This document shows positions 8,235 to 17,000 of a stretch of 64,000 nt of DNA, piece after piece. The position numbers were made by a program, and so were the translations under genes. The notes beneath the pieces are model-generated. The model was not told the DNA's origin. It did no database searches and worked only from the letters and a program-made list of their open reading frames with translations. The stretch's first letter is position 1. The number at the start of each line of letters is the position of its first letter. Origin of the DNA: Nocardioides sp. Soil805 (GTDB lineage: Bacteria; Actinomycetota; Actinomycetes; Propionibacteriales; Nocardioidaceae); contig NZ_LMSU01000001.1 in NCBI RefSeq assembly GCF_001429625.1, positions 1,796,003 through 1,860,002 on the forward strand, written 5' to 3'.

Positions 8235-9545
8235 GTGACCTCGATCTCGGACATCCCGATGCCGCCGTACACCGTCCACCTGAGCGACGGATCGAGCGGC
8301 GAGGTCGAGTTCGGGTACACCGAGGGCCTCCTCGACGTCCTCGGTCACGAGCTACTGGTGTGGACCCGTCCCACGGACGGCATCGACCCCGGGCTCGACT
8401 GGCCGGGCCCGAAGGCGGGACGGCGCGCCGTGCAGAACACGTGCTTCCGCATCTTTACGGCGGTGGAATGGGGAACTTTCGGGTACAACACGCCGCTGGA
8501 GTTCGACCTGCCCAACGGCACCACGGTCCTCACCGTCCGCGAGCCGGAGACGGCCGAAGCGGTGCACGCGACTGCGCTGGCTCCGCACACTCCGGTCGCT
8601 CGAGTGGGCTGGGAGCTCCGGCGCAACGACTTCGGCCCCCTTCTGCCCGTCAGCGCTGCGGAGCTTCCCGGGCTCATCCGCAAGTGCCGGGAGGTGGCGG
8701 ACAGGCTGCCGTGGGACGCCGCTGTGCCGCATGACCTCACGATCGACGCTGCCTCGCTCGGCGAGGACAGCTTCCCCGTGTCGGACACCTACGGACCAGC
8801 AAGCCCGCTGGTGCGCGCCGTGGCCGCGTCTCTGGTCACGGCAGACGAGGTCGTCGTTGGCGGTCTGCTCCACAACGCCTACCTTCTGCGCGACGCGGGA
8901 GAGTCACAACATTGGTTCGACAGTCGCTTGTCCACCATCGCTCGTGGCGCCGGCAGGTCGGCCGCCGTGTCCCGATGCGAGGAGCTCGCCAAGTCCCTGT
9001 CGATCGCCACGCCAGAAGACACGAACGCGGAGCGCCTTGAAATGGCGGTGCGGGTGACGCTCAAGACGGCCGCGCTCCACGACCGGCTCGACGCCGCCGA
9101 TCGCATGCGCGGCTACGGCCCTTGGGAGACGAGCCTCCACTTCCCGGAGCGCCCGCCCGGCCAAGCCGCGGCAGAAGAGACCATCGCCTCGGTCGAAGCC
9201 GCGCTCGCGGCGTTGTCCCCGGCCGCGCTCGCGGAGCTGGTCGAAAGACACGGCGACGAGAGCGGATACGAGGACCTCGACATCTACGCCGTCACGCACC
9301 GCACCGGCCTGCCCCCTGGCCACCGTCTGCTTGAGGGGCTCTCGGACCGGACGGGCCGACACGTCGAGGAAGTCCGTCCCCTCACCACGACGCTGCTCTC
9401 GGCCACGGCATGGCGCATGGAGGACGGTGAGAGCGACGACGACACGTCGGCGTACGTCGGGTGGGGATTGGTCGACGAGTACGGCGACCTGCTCCCCAGC
9501 CTTGAGCTTCTTCTGCGACTCGGGCCGAGGCCTGAGGACTACTGA
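8235..9545 (+). CDS. hypothetical protein, probable partner of the S1/coiled-coil protein
   Basis: The product has 436 residues, starting at GTG 8235 with GCGAGGA upstream, 58 bases after the S1-like gene on the same strand. No signal peptide or membrane segment is present. The N-terminal 90 residues look beta-rich (PPYTVHLSDGSSGEVEFGYTE, then TVLTVREPE). The middle is mostly helical and alanine-rich, and the end is acidic (MEDGESDDDTS). I see no catalytic motif. Its codon use looks like the neighbouring gene's, so both probably arrived together. Function unknown; co-occurrence with the upstream gene elsewhere would be informative. Confidence 0.55.
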   Translation: MTSISDIPMPPYTVHLSDGSSGEVEFGYTEGLLDVLGHELLVWTRPTDGIDPGLDWPGPKAGRRAVQNTCFRIFTAVEWGTFGYNTPLEFDLPNGTTVLTVREPETAEAVHATALAPHTPVARVGWELRRNDFGPLLPVSAAELPGLIRKCREVADRLPWDAAVPHDLTIDAASLGEDSFPVSDTYGPASPLVRAVAASLVTADEVVVGGLLHNAYLLRDAGESQHWFDSRLSTIARGAGRSAAVSRCEELAKSLSIATPEDTNAERLEMAVRVTLKTAALHDRLDAADRMRGYGPWETSLHFPERPPGQAAAEETIASVEAALAALSPAALAELVERHGDESGYEDLDIYAVTHRTGLPPGHRLLEGLSDRTGRHVEEVRPLTTTLLSATAWRMEDGESDDDTSAYVGWGLVDEYGDLLPSLELLLRLGPRPEDY

Positions 9546-9692
9546 GATCCTGCAACTGGACACATGTCGTCCGCACACTAGGCGCGCCAGGCGACCGGTG
9601 GGCGGAAGACACCGAAGTCGGGCGGCGTCAACGGCGCGGCGCCTCGTCGGTCGGCCAGCTCACGAGTTCGTGGCGCGACGTCCCAGCCGACT

Positions 9693-9944
9693 TCACTCCC
9701 TACGGTTGAAGGGGTAGCCGCCGGCGCGCGCCGCGCGCCTAATGACTGCCAAGGCCTCGGGGTGGGGGTTGTGGGCAGCTACGTGGTCGTAGAGCTCATC
9801 GGCGCTTAGGTCGCGACCGCGCACAGCGGTGTCGTCGTCCATGTCGCCCAGCAGGTCGCCAGCAATCTTGTCCTCATCGGCGTACTCGCGCAGCCAGTCG
9901 GTGAACGGGGTGGTCTCATGCGTGGGGATGGCGCGATCGCTCAT
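9693..9944 (-). CDS. small YozE/SAM-like fold protein
   Basis: The product has 83 residues from ATG 9944, chosen because GGAGGAG lies seven bases upstream; an upstream in-frame extension is low-complexity proline and histidine with no ribosome site. The sequence TTPFTDWLREYADED, then GDLLGDMDDDTAV, then ELYDHVAAHNPHPEAL follows the layout of the YozE SAM-like family: a W-L pair, a 'GDLa.Dm..D' turn and a final helix. These small helical proteins are common on actinobacterial plasmids and integrative elements. Their function is not established. Confidence 0.6.
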   Translation of the reverse strand: MSDRAIPTHETTPFTDWLREYADEDKIAGDLLGDMDDDTAVRGRDLSADELYDHVAAHNPHPEALAVIRRAARAGGYPFNRRE

Positions 9945-10797
9945 GGCCGATCTCCTCCGGTGATGTCGTGGTGGTGGCGGTGGGTTGCTCAGGCTAGAGC
10001 CATCACCATCACAGGAGCAGTAACGAGCAGCACTCAGAAGAGGGTGAAGAGCGGCAGGGCCCCGAAAGGGCAAGGCGGTTCCTGAGATCCAAGCAAGACT
10101 GACAAGCGTGATGGGGATCGGGATCGAGATGAAAGGCCCTCTGGGGCCTGATCCTCAGGTACTTCGACTCCCAAGGCGCTCACTTGGACGTGCCGAGTGT
10201 TGGCCACTCCCTAGGTCGAGCACTGCCTCACTGTGCCCGTCGTCGCTGTTTGCCTTCGCGGTGGGCTTCTCGTAGTACAGGTCGATGGTTGCTACGCACA
10301 CGCGTGAGCCGTCCCCGCCGACGGAAGGCGAGGACCGGTGCCAACTGGGATAGCCGCCGCCGGCCGTCCACTTATGACACCATCCGTCGTCCGCCTATCC
10401 CGAGTTGACCCACAATCCGTGGGATTTCAGGGAAGTGGCGGCGGGACCGGAACGATTCTCTTTGCGGCGTTCCGGCAGGTCACACGCGTTACGCGATCTA
10501 CCCCATCTCTGGGGGTGAAGTGCGGTCTCGAGGACGAAGCAGTACGTAGACGGCGAGCACGAGGTGCGGGAGCCGTGCGGACGCTGGGTCTAGTGCCGGC
10601 TGGTCGACGGAATGCTAGAAGCGCTCGGTCGGGCACTCAGGGCTGACTCACCGACGCCGACGCCCATCCGGTTCCTATGCTGCCAGCCGACACGCTGGTG
10701 TGGACGTTACGCGGCGCAACGACAGACATGGTGGACGGCGTAGCCGCCGGTCGGGAGTCCAGTTCGAGGGCAGCGGTCGATTCGAGCAAGCGCGAGG
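9945..10797. other. long non-coding or decayed stretch
   Basis: These 853 bases contain no frame with a plausible start, ribosome site and protein motif. A short inverted repeat, CCGGAACG (10,447-10,454) with CGTTCCGG (10,468-10,475), is the only clear structure. The many stops in all frames suggest degraded cargo in the island rather than a regulatory region. Confidence 0.5.
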
Positions 10798-11019
10798 TCA
10801 GAGCGGCTCGCCGCAGCTGGCGCAGGTGTCCTCGCCCTGCTCGTAGATACCCCCGCAACAGTACGTGGGGAATCCATCAGCACAGTTGGTGCAGCCAAAA
10901 TCGACTGAAATCTCGTCGCTGTTACCCACCCACCCGCAGAACGGACAAGTCGCGGTGTCGTCAGCGCTTTCGCCGCCGAGGCCTGCCACGGCGCCTAACA
11001 CCTTGTCGAAGAGTCCCAT
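10798..11019 (-). CDS. small zinc-ribbon protein
   Basis: The product has 73 residues from ATG 11,019, preceded by GAAAGG at good spacing; an upstream in-frame extension lacks a ribosome site. The protein opens with an amphipathic MGLFDKVLGAVAGLGG, a type of start seen in small membrane-associated or stress proteins. It then carries four cysteine pairs or near pairs: CPFCGW, CTNC, CCGG and CASCGE, which should bind one or two zinc ions. Family unknown, and a partner cannot be inferred from position. Confidence 0.55.
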   Translation of the reverse strand: MGLFDKVLGAVAGLGGESADDTATCPFCGWVGNSDEISVDFGCTNCADGFPTYCCGGIYEQGEDTCASCGEPL

Positions 11020-11294
11020 CGTCAACCTTTCAAGCCCGTCACTGCCAAAGCCGACACTACGGCAGGTAGTCGCGACGCGCGGAGTAACCTGTGGGTCCCC
11101 CAAGACGTTCTCGGCCGATCCGCAGCCGCGACCAAAACACGGCAGGAATCAGAGTCAGCAGCGGCTACGAAGTGACGCAGATCGGCCGTTCTGGTTGCCG
11201 ATGGTCTTCCAGGGTGGAGACCCAACTTTCTCCGATCGCTGATCCTCTTTGACGTACTCTCGGGCAACGACTCGGCCAGAATCGAGGAGGATCG

Positions 11295-11504
11295 ATGCCG
11301 ACAGGCCCAAAGCACCAGCGTTTCGTTGATCAAGTTGACCAAAAGGGAAACGAGGTCTCCTACGCAGAGGACTGCCGCTGCACGATCGGCGAGGACCACA
11401 ATGCAGACCCGGACGATCTCTGGGGTGAGTCGTTGAGCGGATCGTCGTACGCGGAAGACATCTGGATGTCGTCTGGTCAAGATGAGGATTACGACCTCCG
11501 CTGA
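11295..11504 (+). CDS. small acidic hypothetical protein
   Basis: The product has 69 residues, with GAGGAGG six bases before the ATG, one of the strongest ribosome sites in the island. It is rich in D, E and S with only two cysteines (DCRC). No family was recognised. It is followed 52 bases later by another tiny protein with an equally strong ribosome site and may share its promoter. Small acidic proteins in mobile elements are sometimes DNA mimics or anti-restriction factors, but nothing here proves that. Confidence 0.45.
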   Translation: MPTGPKHQRFVDQVDQKGNEVSYAEDCRCTIGEDHNADPDDLWGESLSGSSYAEDIWMSSGQDEDYDLR

Positions 11505-11556
11505 TATCCACTCCGCGCGCGAGGGCCGCCACCACTGAGAGTCGAGGAGGTCATCG

Positions 11557-11772
11557 ATGGCAATCGAGCATGACGAGCACTACTACCTCTGCCATGTATG
11601 CGAGGGCGAAGGCATGGCCGACGTACAAGTGTCCGAAGACGGAGACACCGAATGGTCGTGGTGCGCCGAGTGCGGTGATGGCATGAGCAAGGGCACGGGG
11701 TACATCGAAGGGGATGACGACGACTGCGAGACCAACCCATGCGACGTGGCAACCGGAGCGATGACGCTTTGA
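11557..11772 (+). CDS. small CxxC zinc-finger-like acidic protein
   Basis: The product has 71 residues, with GAGGAGG just upstream of the ATG. Two cysteine pairs (CHVCEGEG and CAECGDG) separated by about 25 residues resemble a rubredoxin-knuckle zinc ribbon, and a later C pair (DDDDCETNPCDV) may add a site. It is strongly acidic. It probably forms a short operon with the gene at 11,295. Family not recognised. Confidence 0.5.
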   Translation: MAIEHDEHYYLCHVCEGEGMADVQVSEDGDTEWSWCAECGDGMSKGTGYIEGDDDDCETNPCDVATGAMTL

Positions 11773-12454
11773 CGCTGGGCAGTCCTCAACTAGTTCAGTC
11801 GGTCCACGAGCGGGGCGAATGGGATCGTCGACTGCCGTGGCGTGCTTCTGTGAAGTGTCGCCAAGTCCAAAGCTCAGGCGCGGAGCTCATCGGCCCGGGC
11901 GGCCCAGACGCGCCTGGCTCCATCACGACGTTGAGTTAGCGCATCATCAACCCGCGCAGCACACGGCTGGAACCCCGGCCCAGGACAAACCCACTGAGTA
12001 GCGCACGCGAGAGCGATTCGGTCGTCGCGCCAGATCGAATCGGTAACGACGAGTACGGGCGGATGGCAGCACTTGCACTGGAGATCGAGGCAGTGCTGAA
12101 TGACGCTTGGAGCGGCCTGTTCTCCGCCGCTATCCGCCCCACGCCCTCTGTTCGAGCGAGTCAAGCGCGGCCAACCGGGCTGACTGTTGAGCGACCACCC
12201 GCTCACCCGCGGCCGACCAATGTCGGTGGTGCAGGCGACACCGGCGCGGTGAGTACAGCCGCGGGCCCGGCTCCGGTGAGCCGGCGCGCTCTTCGGATAT
12301 CGATGGCGACGACTTGCTGATCCTCGATGCCTCCGACGGCGTGCAGTTGCGCGCCCTTCGAGCCACCTGCTGTCCGTCCGTTGTGGCGGCCGCGTCGAGA
12401 GCGCCGCACCAAGCGGGCAGTTCGGCAAGCCTGTCGAAACCGGCACCGCAATCG
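11773..12454. other. decayed region between small proteins and the PIN gene
   Basis: No intact gene is seen in these 682 bases. It contains a 46-base stretch (12,128-12,173) nearly identical to the 3' end of the antitoxin gene at 19,929, so at least one former antitoxin copy lay here on the minus strand. The neighbouring frames (12,203-12,451 minus) show a protein-like run, QLHAVGGIEDQQVVAIDI, possibly another gene relic. No start or intact domain could be found. Confidence 0.5.
12128..12173 (-). repeat. remnant copy of the 19,929 antitoxin 3' end
   Basis: This stretch matches 19,927-19,972 in 44 of 46 bases by eye. In the minus frame it reads LAALDSLEQRAWGG and then stop, against LAALDSLEQTAWGG in the intact antitoxin. 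The rest of that gene is not recognisable upstream. It is the tail of a lost second copy of an Xre/MbcA/ParS-type antitoxin gene or a recombination scar from it. Confidence 0.7.
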
Positions 12455-13519
12455 TCAGGGTCGGAGCTGGACCGAAGGAAAGTATTCCTTGGACCATGTT
12501 CGCGCGGCCCCGTCCATCGTGAACACCTCGGCGTTGAGTCGTTCGCCAAGGATGATGAGCTGTTCGTCGGTCAACCCGGGACATGAGAAATCTTCAGTAG
12601 CTGAGCGTGCGTGAAGCTCGAGCTGGCGGCGGCAGTCATGAGCGGACTCGTCCTCGGCGATGTGTAGCTCGCGCCCTTGGAACCGCCCTCGGTGGATGTC
12701 ACGCAGACCCCGTCGAGCCTCGCCACGTGGAATCCCGCGCCTAGCAGCAGCCGGAAGCGAATGACTCAGGAGCTCGAGTGCGACACGGTGCGGCAACAGC
12801 ACGTCGGAATGTCCTTCCATCGCGTCGCGCACGCCCGGGCTGTCATGGACGTCTGGGTGAAGCATCACGTGGGTATCGAACAGCGGGCCGCGGACGCGAC
12901 CTCCCCCGGTACGGGCCATCCGGCTGACCGGAGCCGTGCCGAGCGCCGCAAGCGCGTCGAACGGACCGGGCCGGTACCCGCCCTGCACGCGGGGCGCCTG
13001 GGCCGAGACGCGGACGTAGAGACTTTCGTTGTAGAGATCAACGACGAGCTGCGCCAGCGAGTCGCTCTTGGCCACGACGTGGGTGCGTACCCGCGCTCCG
13101 TCGTCGCGCACTACGTCATCGAGCTCCCGAATCGCTCCGATCATGACCAACTGGTGGACGTACAGCTCGTACTTGCTGACCAGGTCGCGTGCTTGGGTCG
13201 TCAGGCGGATGCTCGACCGAACCACCGCCTCGTCCCTTAGCAGCACGACGAGCTGCTGACCTTCAGGCAACGCGGGGGCGCGGCCCAAGAACGAGAGCGT
13301 CTCCGCATACCTTTCTCGTGCTTCCGGCGTGAGCTCCGTGCATGACTTCTCCGAGATTCTTGCGACCGTGTCGGAAAGGACGCAGAAGACTGACGACCGC
13401 ATCTCGGAGGGGAGTTTCGGCACGGCGCGTCCATGGGCGAGGTCAACAGTCGCTTCCAGGTCGAGGAGCACTATGTCGGACGAGCGCTCCACCAACTCGC
13501 TCCGGCTGATGCGGATCAC
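12455..13519 (-). CDS. PIN-domain nuclease, putative effector of the kinase-receiver operon
   Basis: The product has 354 residues. The start is GTG 13,519, overlapping the TGA of the receiver gene as GTGA; a longer frame upstream would only duplicate the receiver's coding region. Residues about 213-354 form a PIN-like fold with four acidic positions in order: D215 (LFDTHVMLH), E249 (VALELL), D318 (LTDEQLIILGERL) and D336 (FTMDG). PIN proteins are metal-dependent RNases. The N-terminal 200 residues are an unrecognised alpha/beta region (DIVLLDLEATVDLAHG, QLVVLLRDEAVV) with no clear receiver pocket; it may be the control or receiver-binding part. It is the third gene of a tightly coupled operon after the histidine kinase and receiver. 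The likely role is RNA cleavage when the kinase senses a signal, which is inference. Confidence 0.7.
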   Translation of the reverse strand: MIRISRSELVERSSDIVLLDLEATVDLAHGRAVPKLPSEMRSSVFCVLSDTVARISEKSCTELTPEARERYAETLSFLGRAPALPEGQQLVVLLRDEAVVRSSIRLTTQARDLVSKYELYVHQLVMIGAIRELDDVVRDDGARVRTHVVAKSDSLAQLVVDLYNESLYVRVSAQAPRVQGGYRPGPFDALAALGTAPVSRMARTGGGRVRGPLFDTHVMLHPDVHDSPGVRDAMEGHSDVLLPHRVALELLSHSLPAAARRGIPRGEARRGLRDIHRGRFQGRELHIAEDESAHDCRRQLELHARSATEDFSCPGLTDEQLIILGERLNAEVFTMDGAARTWSKEYFPSVQLRP

Positions 13520-14037
13520 TCTGGGTCCGGCGGGAACGTCGGGACGACGTCTTCGAGGTCGTCGTAGTCGCTGTACTCGAGCAGCAACTCGGCCTGACGT
13601 AGCCACGCTTGGCGGGTGCGCGCGAACGCAGAGTCAAGCATCTCGACGCAGCCGACCACGCCCATGCTCGCCTTGTCGACGTACATGGTGGGAGCGAAGG
13701 ACCCCTCGGTAGCTGTGAGCTCGGTCCACGCGGTGGCCGAGAACCTCCCCGAGCGGTAACAGATCGGCAGGAGCATCCCCCATGGGTGGCGCTCGCGGAG
13801 CCGGGTAGCAAGGACGTGTCCCTCCAAGCGCGTCGTGCCGCCCTCGGGCGGGAAGTCGTGGTCGAGGATCAGGACAAACGGCTCCTCGCGTCGGATGAGC
13901 GCCGGTACGGCGCTCGTCAGCTGCTGATACGTCACGACCTCGCGGCCCGGGTAGTCGAACCCGAGGTAGGCAACGTCGTCCCGCAGCACATCTGGGTCGT
14001 CGTCGACGACGACGACCGGCAGCTTCCGAGAATTCAC
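13516..14037 (-). CDS. stand-alone response-regulator receiver protein
   Basis: The product has 173 residues starting at GTG 14,037, overlapping the kinase stop as GTGA. The acidic pocket is D12-D13-D14 (VVVVDDDPD), the phospho-acceptor is D59 (FVLILDHDFP) and the conserved lysine is K122 (YVDKASMG). Between them are an unusual loop, EGGTTRLEGHVLATRLRERHP, and a strand MLLPICYRSG. There is no DNA-binding domain; after the receiver come about 45 helical, acidic residues (LLLEYSDYDDLEDVVPTF). Such single-domain receivers pass phosphate or switch a partner directly rather than control transcription. The partners should be the kinase upstream and the PIN protein downstream, both translationally coupled to it. 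Confidence 0.85.
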   Translation of the reverse strand: MNSRKLPVVVVDDDPDVLRDDVAYLGFDYPGREVVTYQQLTSAVPALIRREEPFVLILDHDFPPEGGTTRLEGHVLATRLRERHPWGMLLPICYRSGRFSATAWTELTATEGSFAPTMYVDKASMGVVGCVEMLDSAFARTRQAWLRQAELLLEYSDYDDLEDVVPTFPPDPE

Positions 14038-17000
14038 TTCAGCGCCCTTCCTGCGGGGAGCTCGATCGTCACCCACGCGCCGCCGCCCTGGTCCAGCGCC
14101 GCGAGGCGCCCGCCTGCCAGGTCGACGCCTTCGGCGGTCGATCGTAGACCGATCCCCAGTCCGTGGTCTGGCGAACTCGTGTAGTTCCAAGACCGGATAT
14201 CGTCCATGAGGTTGGGGGGCAGCCCAGAGCCGTTGTCCCGTACTCCGATCGTTACGATCCCGTATCGCTGGTCGTCGCCTAGCTGCGGAGCTCGGAAGTG
14301 CGTCGACACCGATATCCGGAAACCCCCCTCCGGTGTGCGTCCTTGCGAGCGCAGGAGGTCGCCCTGCTTGACGCTGTTGCTTACCAAGTTCTCGATGAGG
14401 AATGCGACAAGCCCCGCGTTGGCCTCGGTAGTGAGGCCCTCCTCGAGGTCGCGCTCCACCATGATCGACAAACGGTCGGTCGTGGACCGGAAGGACGCAA
14501 GGACCTCGTCGATGACGGGTTCGAGCAGGGTCGTCCCGCTCACGTCGTCACGCTCGCCGATCCGCAGCAGGCGGCGCAGCCGTTCAATCCGTTGGCCGGC
14601 CTCCTCAAGACTTGGCCGCACGAGGGTCAGTGCCGCACGCGCTCGGTCGTCGGACTCCTCCGCGCGCCGAAGGACCGGGAGGGCGTCGTTCAGGTTCTTC
14701 CCTGGAACGGCCATCATGTGAAGCACGAGACCCTGGAAGTTGCGAAACTGCTCGGCTGTGAGCACGTCCGCCCGCCGCTCGCCTGAGACGGGGTCGCAAA
14801 GGTCTTCGATGCCGGTGACGTGGCTTGGGACTGACGGGAAAAGCGCGGGGTGCAGGTCGGCCGGCATGATGACCCCCAGGTGCTCAGCGAGGCGGTGCAG
14901 GACCGAGACGGCATGGCCGTCGCGTCGGGCCTGGGCACGGCGCAGCTCGACCGCGAGGACGGAGCGGCAGTCGTCATTGACGTCGGCTGTACCAAGTGCG
15001 GTCAACACGTGACGGGGCTCGACGGTGTTGAACTCGCCGGAAACGCGTGCCAGCCGAAGGAAGTCCGGTGAGCTCCACTCCATGCCGTCGACCCCCAGCC
15101 CGGCCGCGGCGAGGTCAACTTCGGGACCCGAGCCCGCGCGCCCCGCTGCCTCCAGACGGTCGAGCTGTGCGTCGCGGCTGGCACGGTGCTCGATCGTGTC
15201 GAAGGCGCGGTGCACTCGATCGACTCCAGCAACCAAGCCGTAGCGCGCGTGGGCCGCGCTGATCGCGGACAGGGTCGCAACCAACCCGTCGTGAGCGGTG
15301 TGGCACGACCGGAGGCGGCTACGGACGTCGTTGGCGAGCGGACCGTACGCCTTATAGCGGCTCGTCGGGTAGGAGTCGGCTATGCGCAGCAGCTCGCCTT
15401 GGCTGAAGTTGGCGTCGACCGCGGACAGTCCTGGAGCAGAGCGGAGTGCGGCTATGGCCTCTAAGAGGACTTCTTCGCCCCGGGCGAGGCACGTGGCAAC
15501 GTTTTCCCGAACTGTCGTTGGGGTGCTCTCGCTGGACTCGACCCGGGAGATCGAGAGACCACCCACGACGAAGGTCGTCCACAGACCTGCCGTCATCGAC
15601 TGACCGCCGAGCAGTGTTCGGACTCGGTCGAGGTGACCGAGCCGGGCTTCGCGCGGCAGTGCCACCATGAGTGACTCGAGCGTCGCGGGCGTGGGGTCGA
15701 TCCGGGCGCTCGTCAGCCGCTCCACCTGTCGGTCGATATGCGAGTAACGACCGACCTGGTTGAGCTCCGCGAAGGCCTCCACGAACGCGCGAACCGACTC
15801 GGTCGCCCGGTGCTGCAGCCGCAGTGCCTCCTCCCTGCCGGGCGTCGGCGGCTGACTCTGATTGACCCGTAGCTGGCGTCGCACCCAGATCATGCGCTGG
15901 ATGGTGGCTCCGCAGTCGCGCTCCCACCGGTCTGGTCGGCCCCATCGGAGGGCGCGCACCCAGCTCTGGATGACGGATGGCGGACACGCGATCAGGACCT
16001 GGTCGTCGCCGAAGTCCCACAGCTGCTCCAGTATCTCGAGCGCGCGCGCGGGCTGCCGCTCGACGGTGAAACGGTCCGCCACGGCCGCGACCAGGTCGGC
16101 GTACTCGTCACTGCGCCTTTCGAACGGCAGTGCCGCCAAAGCTGCGGTCCATGCGTCCAATTCGTCTACGGGCAGCTCAGCGACCCGTAACAGCCCGTGC
16201 ATCACTAGTGCCTGGTTGACGTGGGGAGGAAGCGAACCGGCCCGCGGGAAAACGATCTCAAGCAGGGAAAGGTCATCCGCGGCGGTGAGGGACGCGACAG
16301 CTCTGAGCTGGTCCGACTCAGCCTGCTCGCGGGCGGCGCCCAGCCAAGCACAGACACTCTCTCCGTTATCGAGCAGAAGCCGAAGAACCGTGTGCCACGT
16401 CTCCTCGTCGACTCGGAAGTGAGTGCGGTGGCCCAGTAACCACGAGACCGCGACATCAGCACCGCGAGCAACCATGACGGCAGCGAGGATCTCCTCGAGC
16501 ATTCGGACGGTGACCCGGACACCCTGCCAGGACGCAAGCACGTCGGCGGCCAGCAGCGGACGTGTGAGTGCAGCCGACCGGATTGTCCTTTGCACGATCT
16601 CCATCGAGAAGCACGACCTGCCGTCGCGCATGGCGGCGCTCACGACTTCCACCGCATCGGAGACCAGGTCGGCGTTAAGCAGCGCGTTCAGTCGGCGGTT
16701 CTGCGCTTCGGCCAACTGGAACCGCGGCAACTGCTTATGCTTCTCGTGAAGGCCCGCAGCTTCGAGCCAGCGGCCGGAGTTCTCGTAGGCACACGTCAGT
16801 GCAAACAGCATCTCGCCGCCGTCATCCTCGGGGCCGAACGGCGAGGCGGCGCACAGCGCCGTAACGGCGTCGACATCGCCTTTCATGGAGAAGCTGCGGG
16901 CCGCGGTGCCGTAGAGGCGGGCGCTGCTCTCACGCGCGTTCTCGGCCACGGCAATCGCCACTCGCACAAGCTCCAGGTCGCCGCCACGAGCGGCCCGGCC

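Noticed and set aside
12203..12451. A small gene or transposase remnant downstream of the PIN gene
   Set aside because: A protein-like run is visible in the minus frame, but no start, ribosome site or intact domain could be found. Only the general decay of the region is reported.
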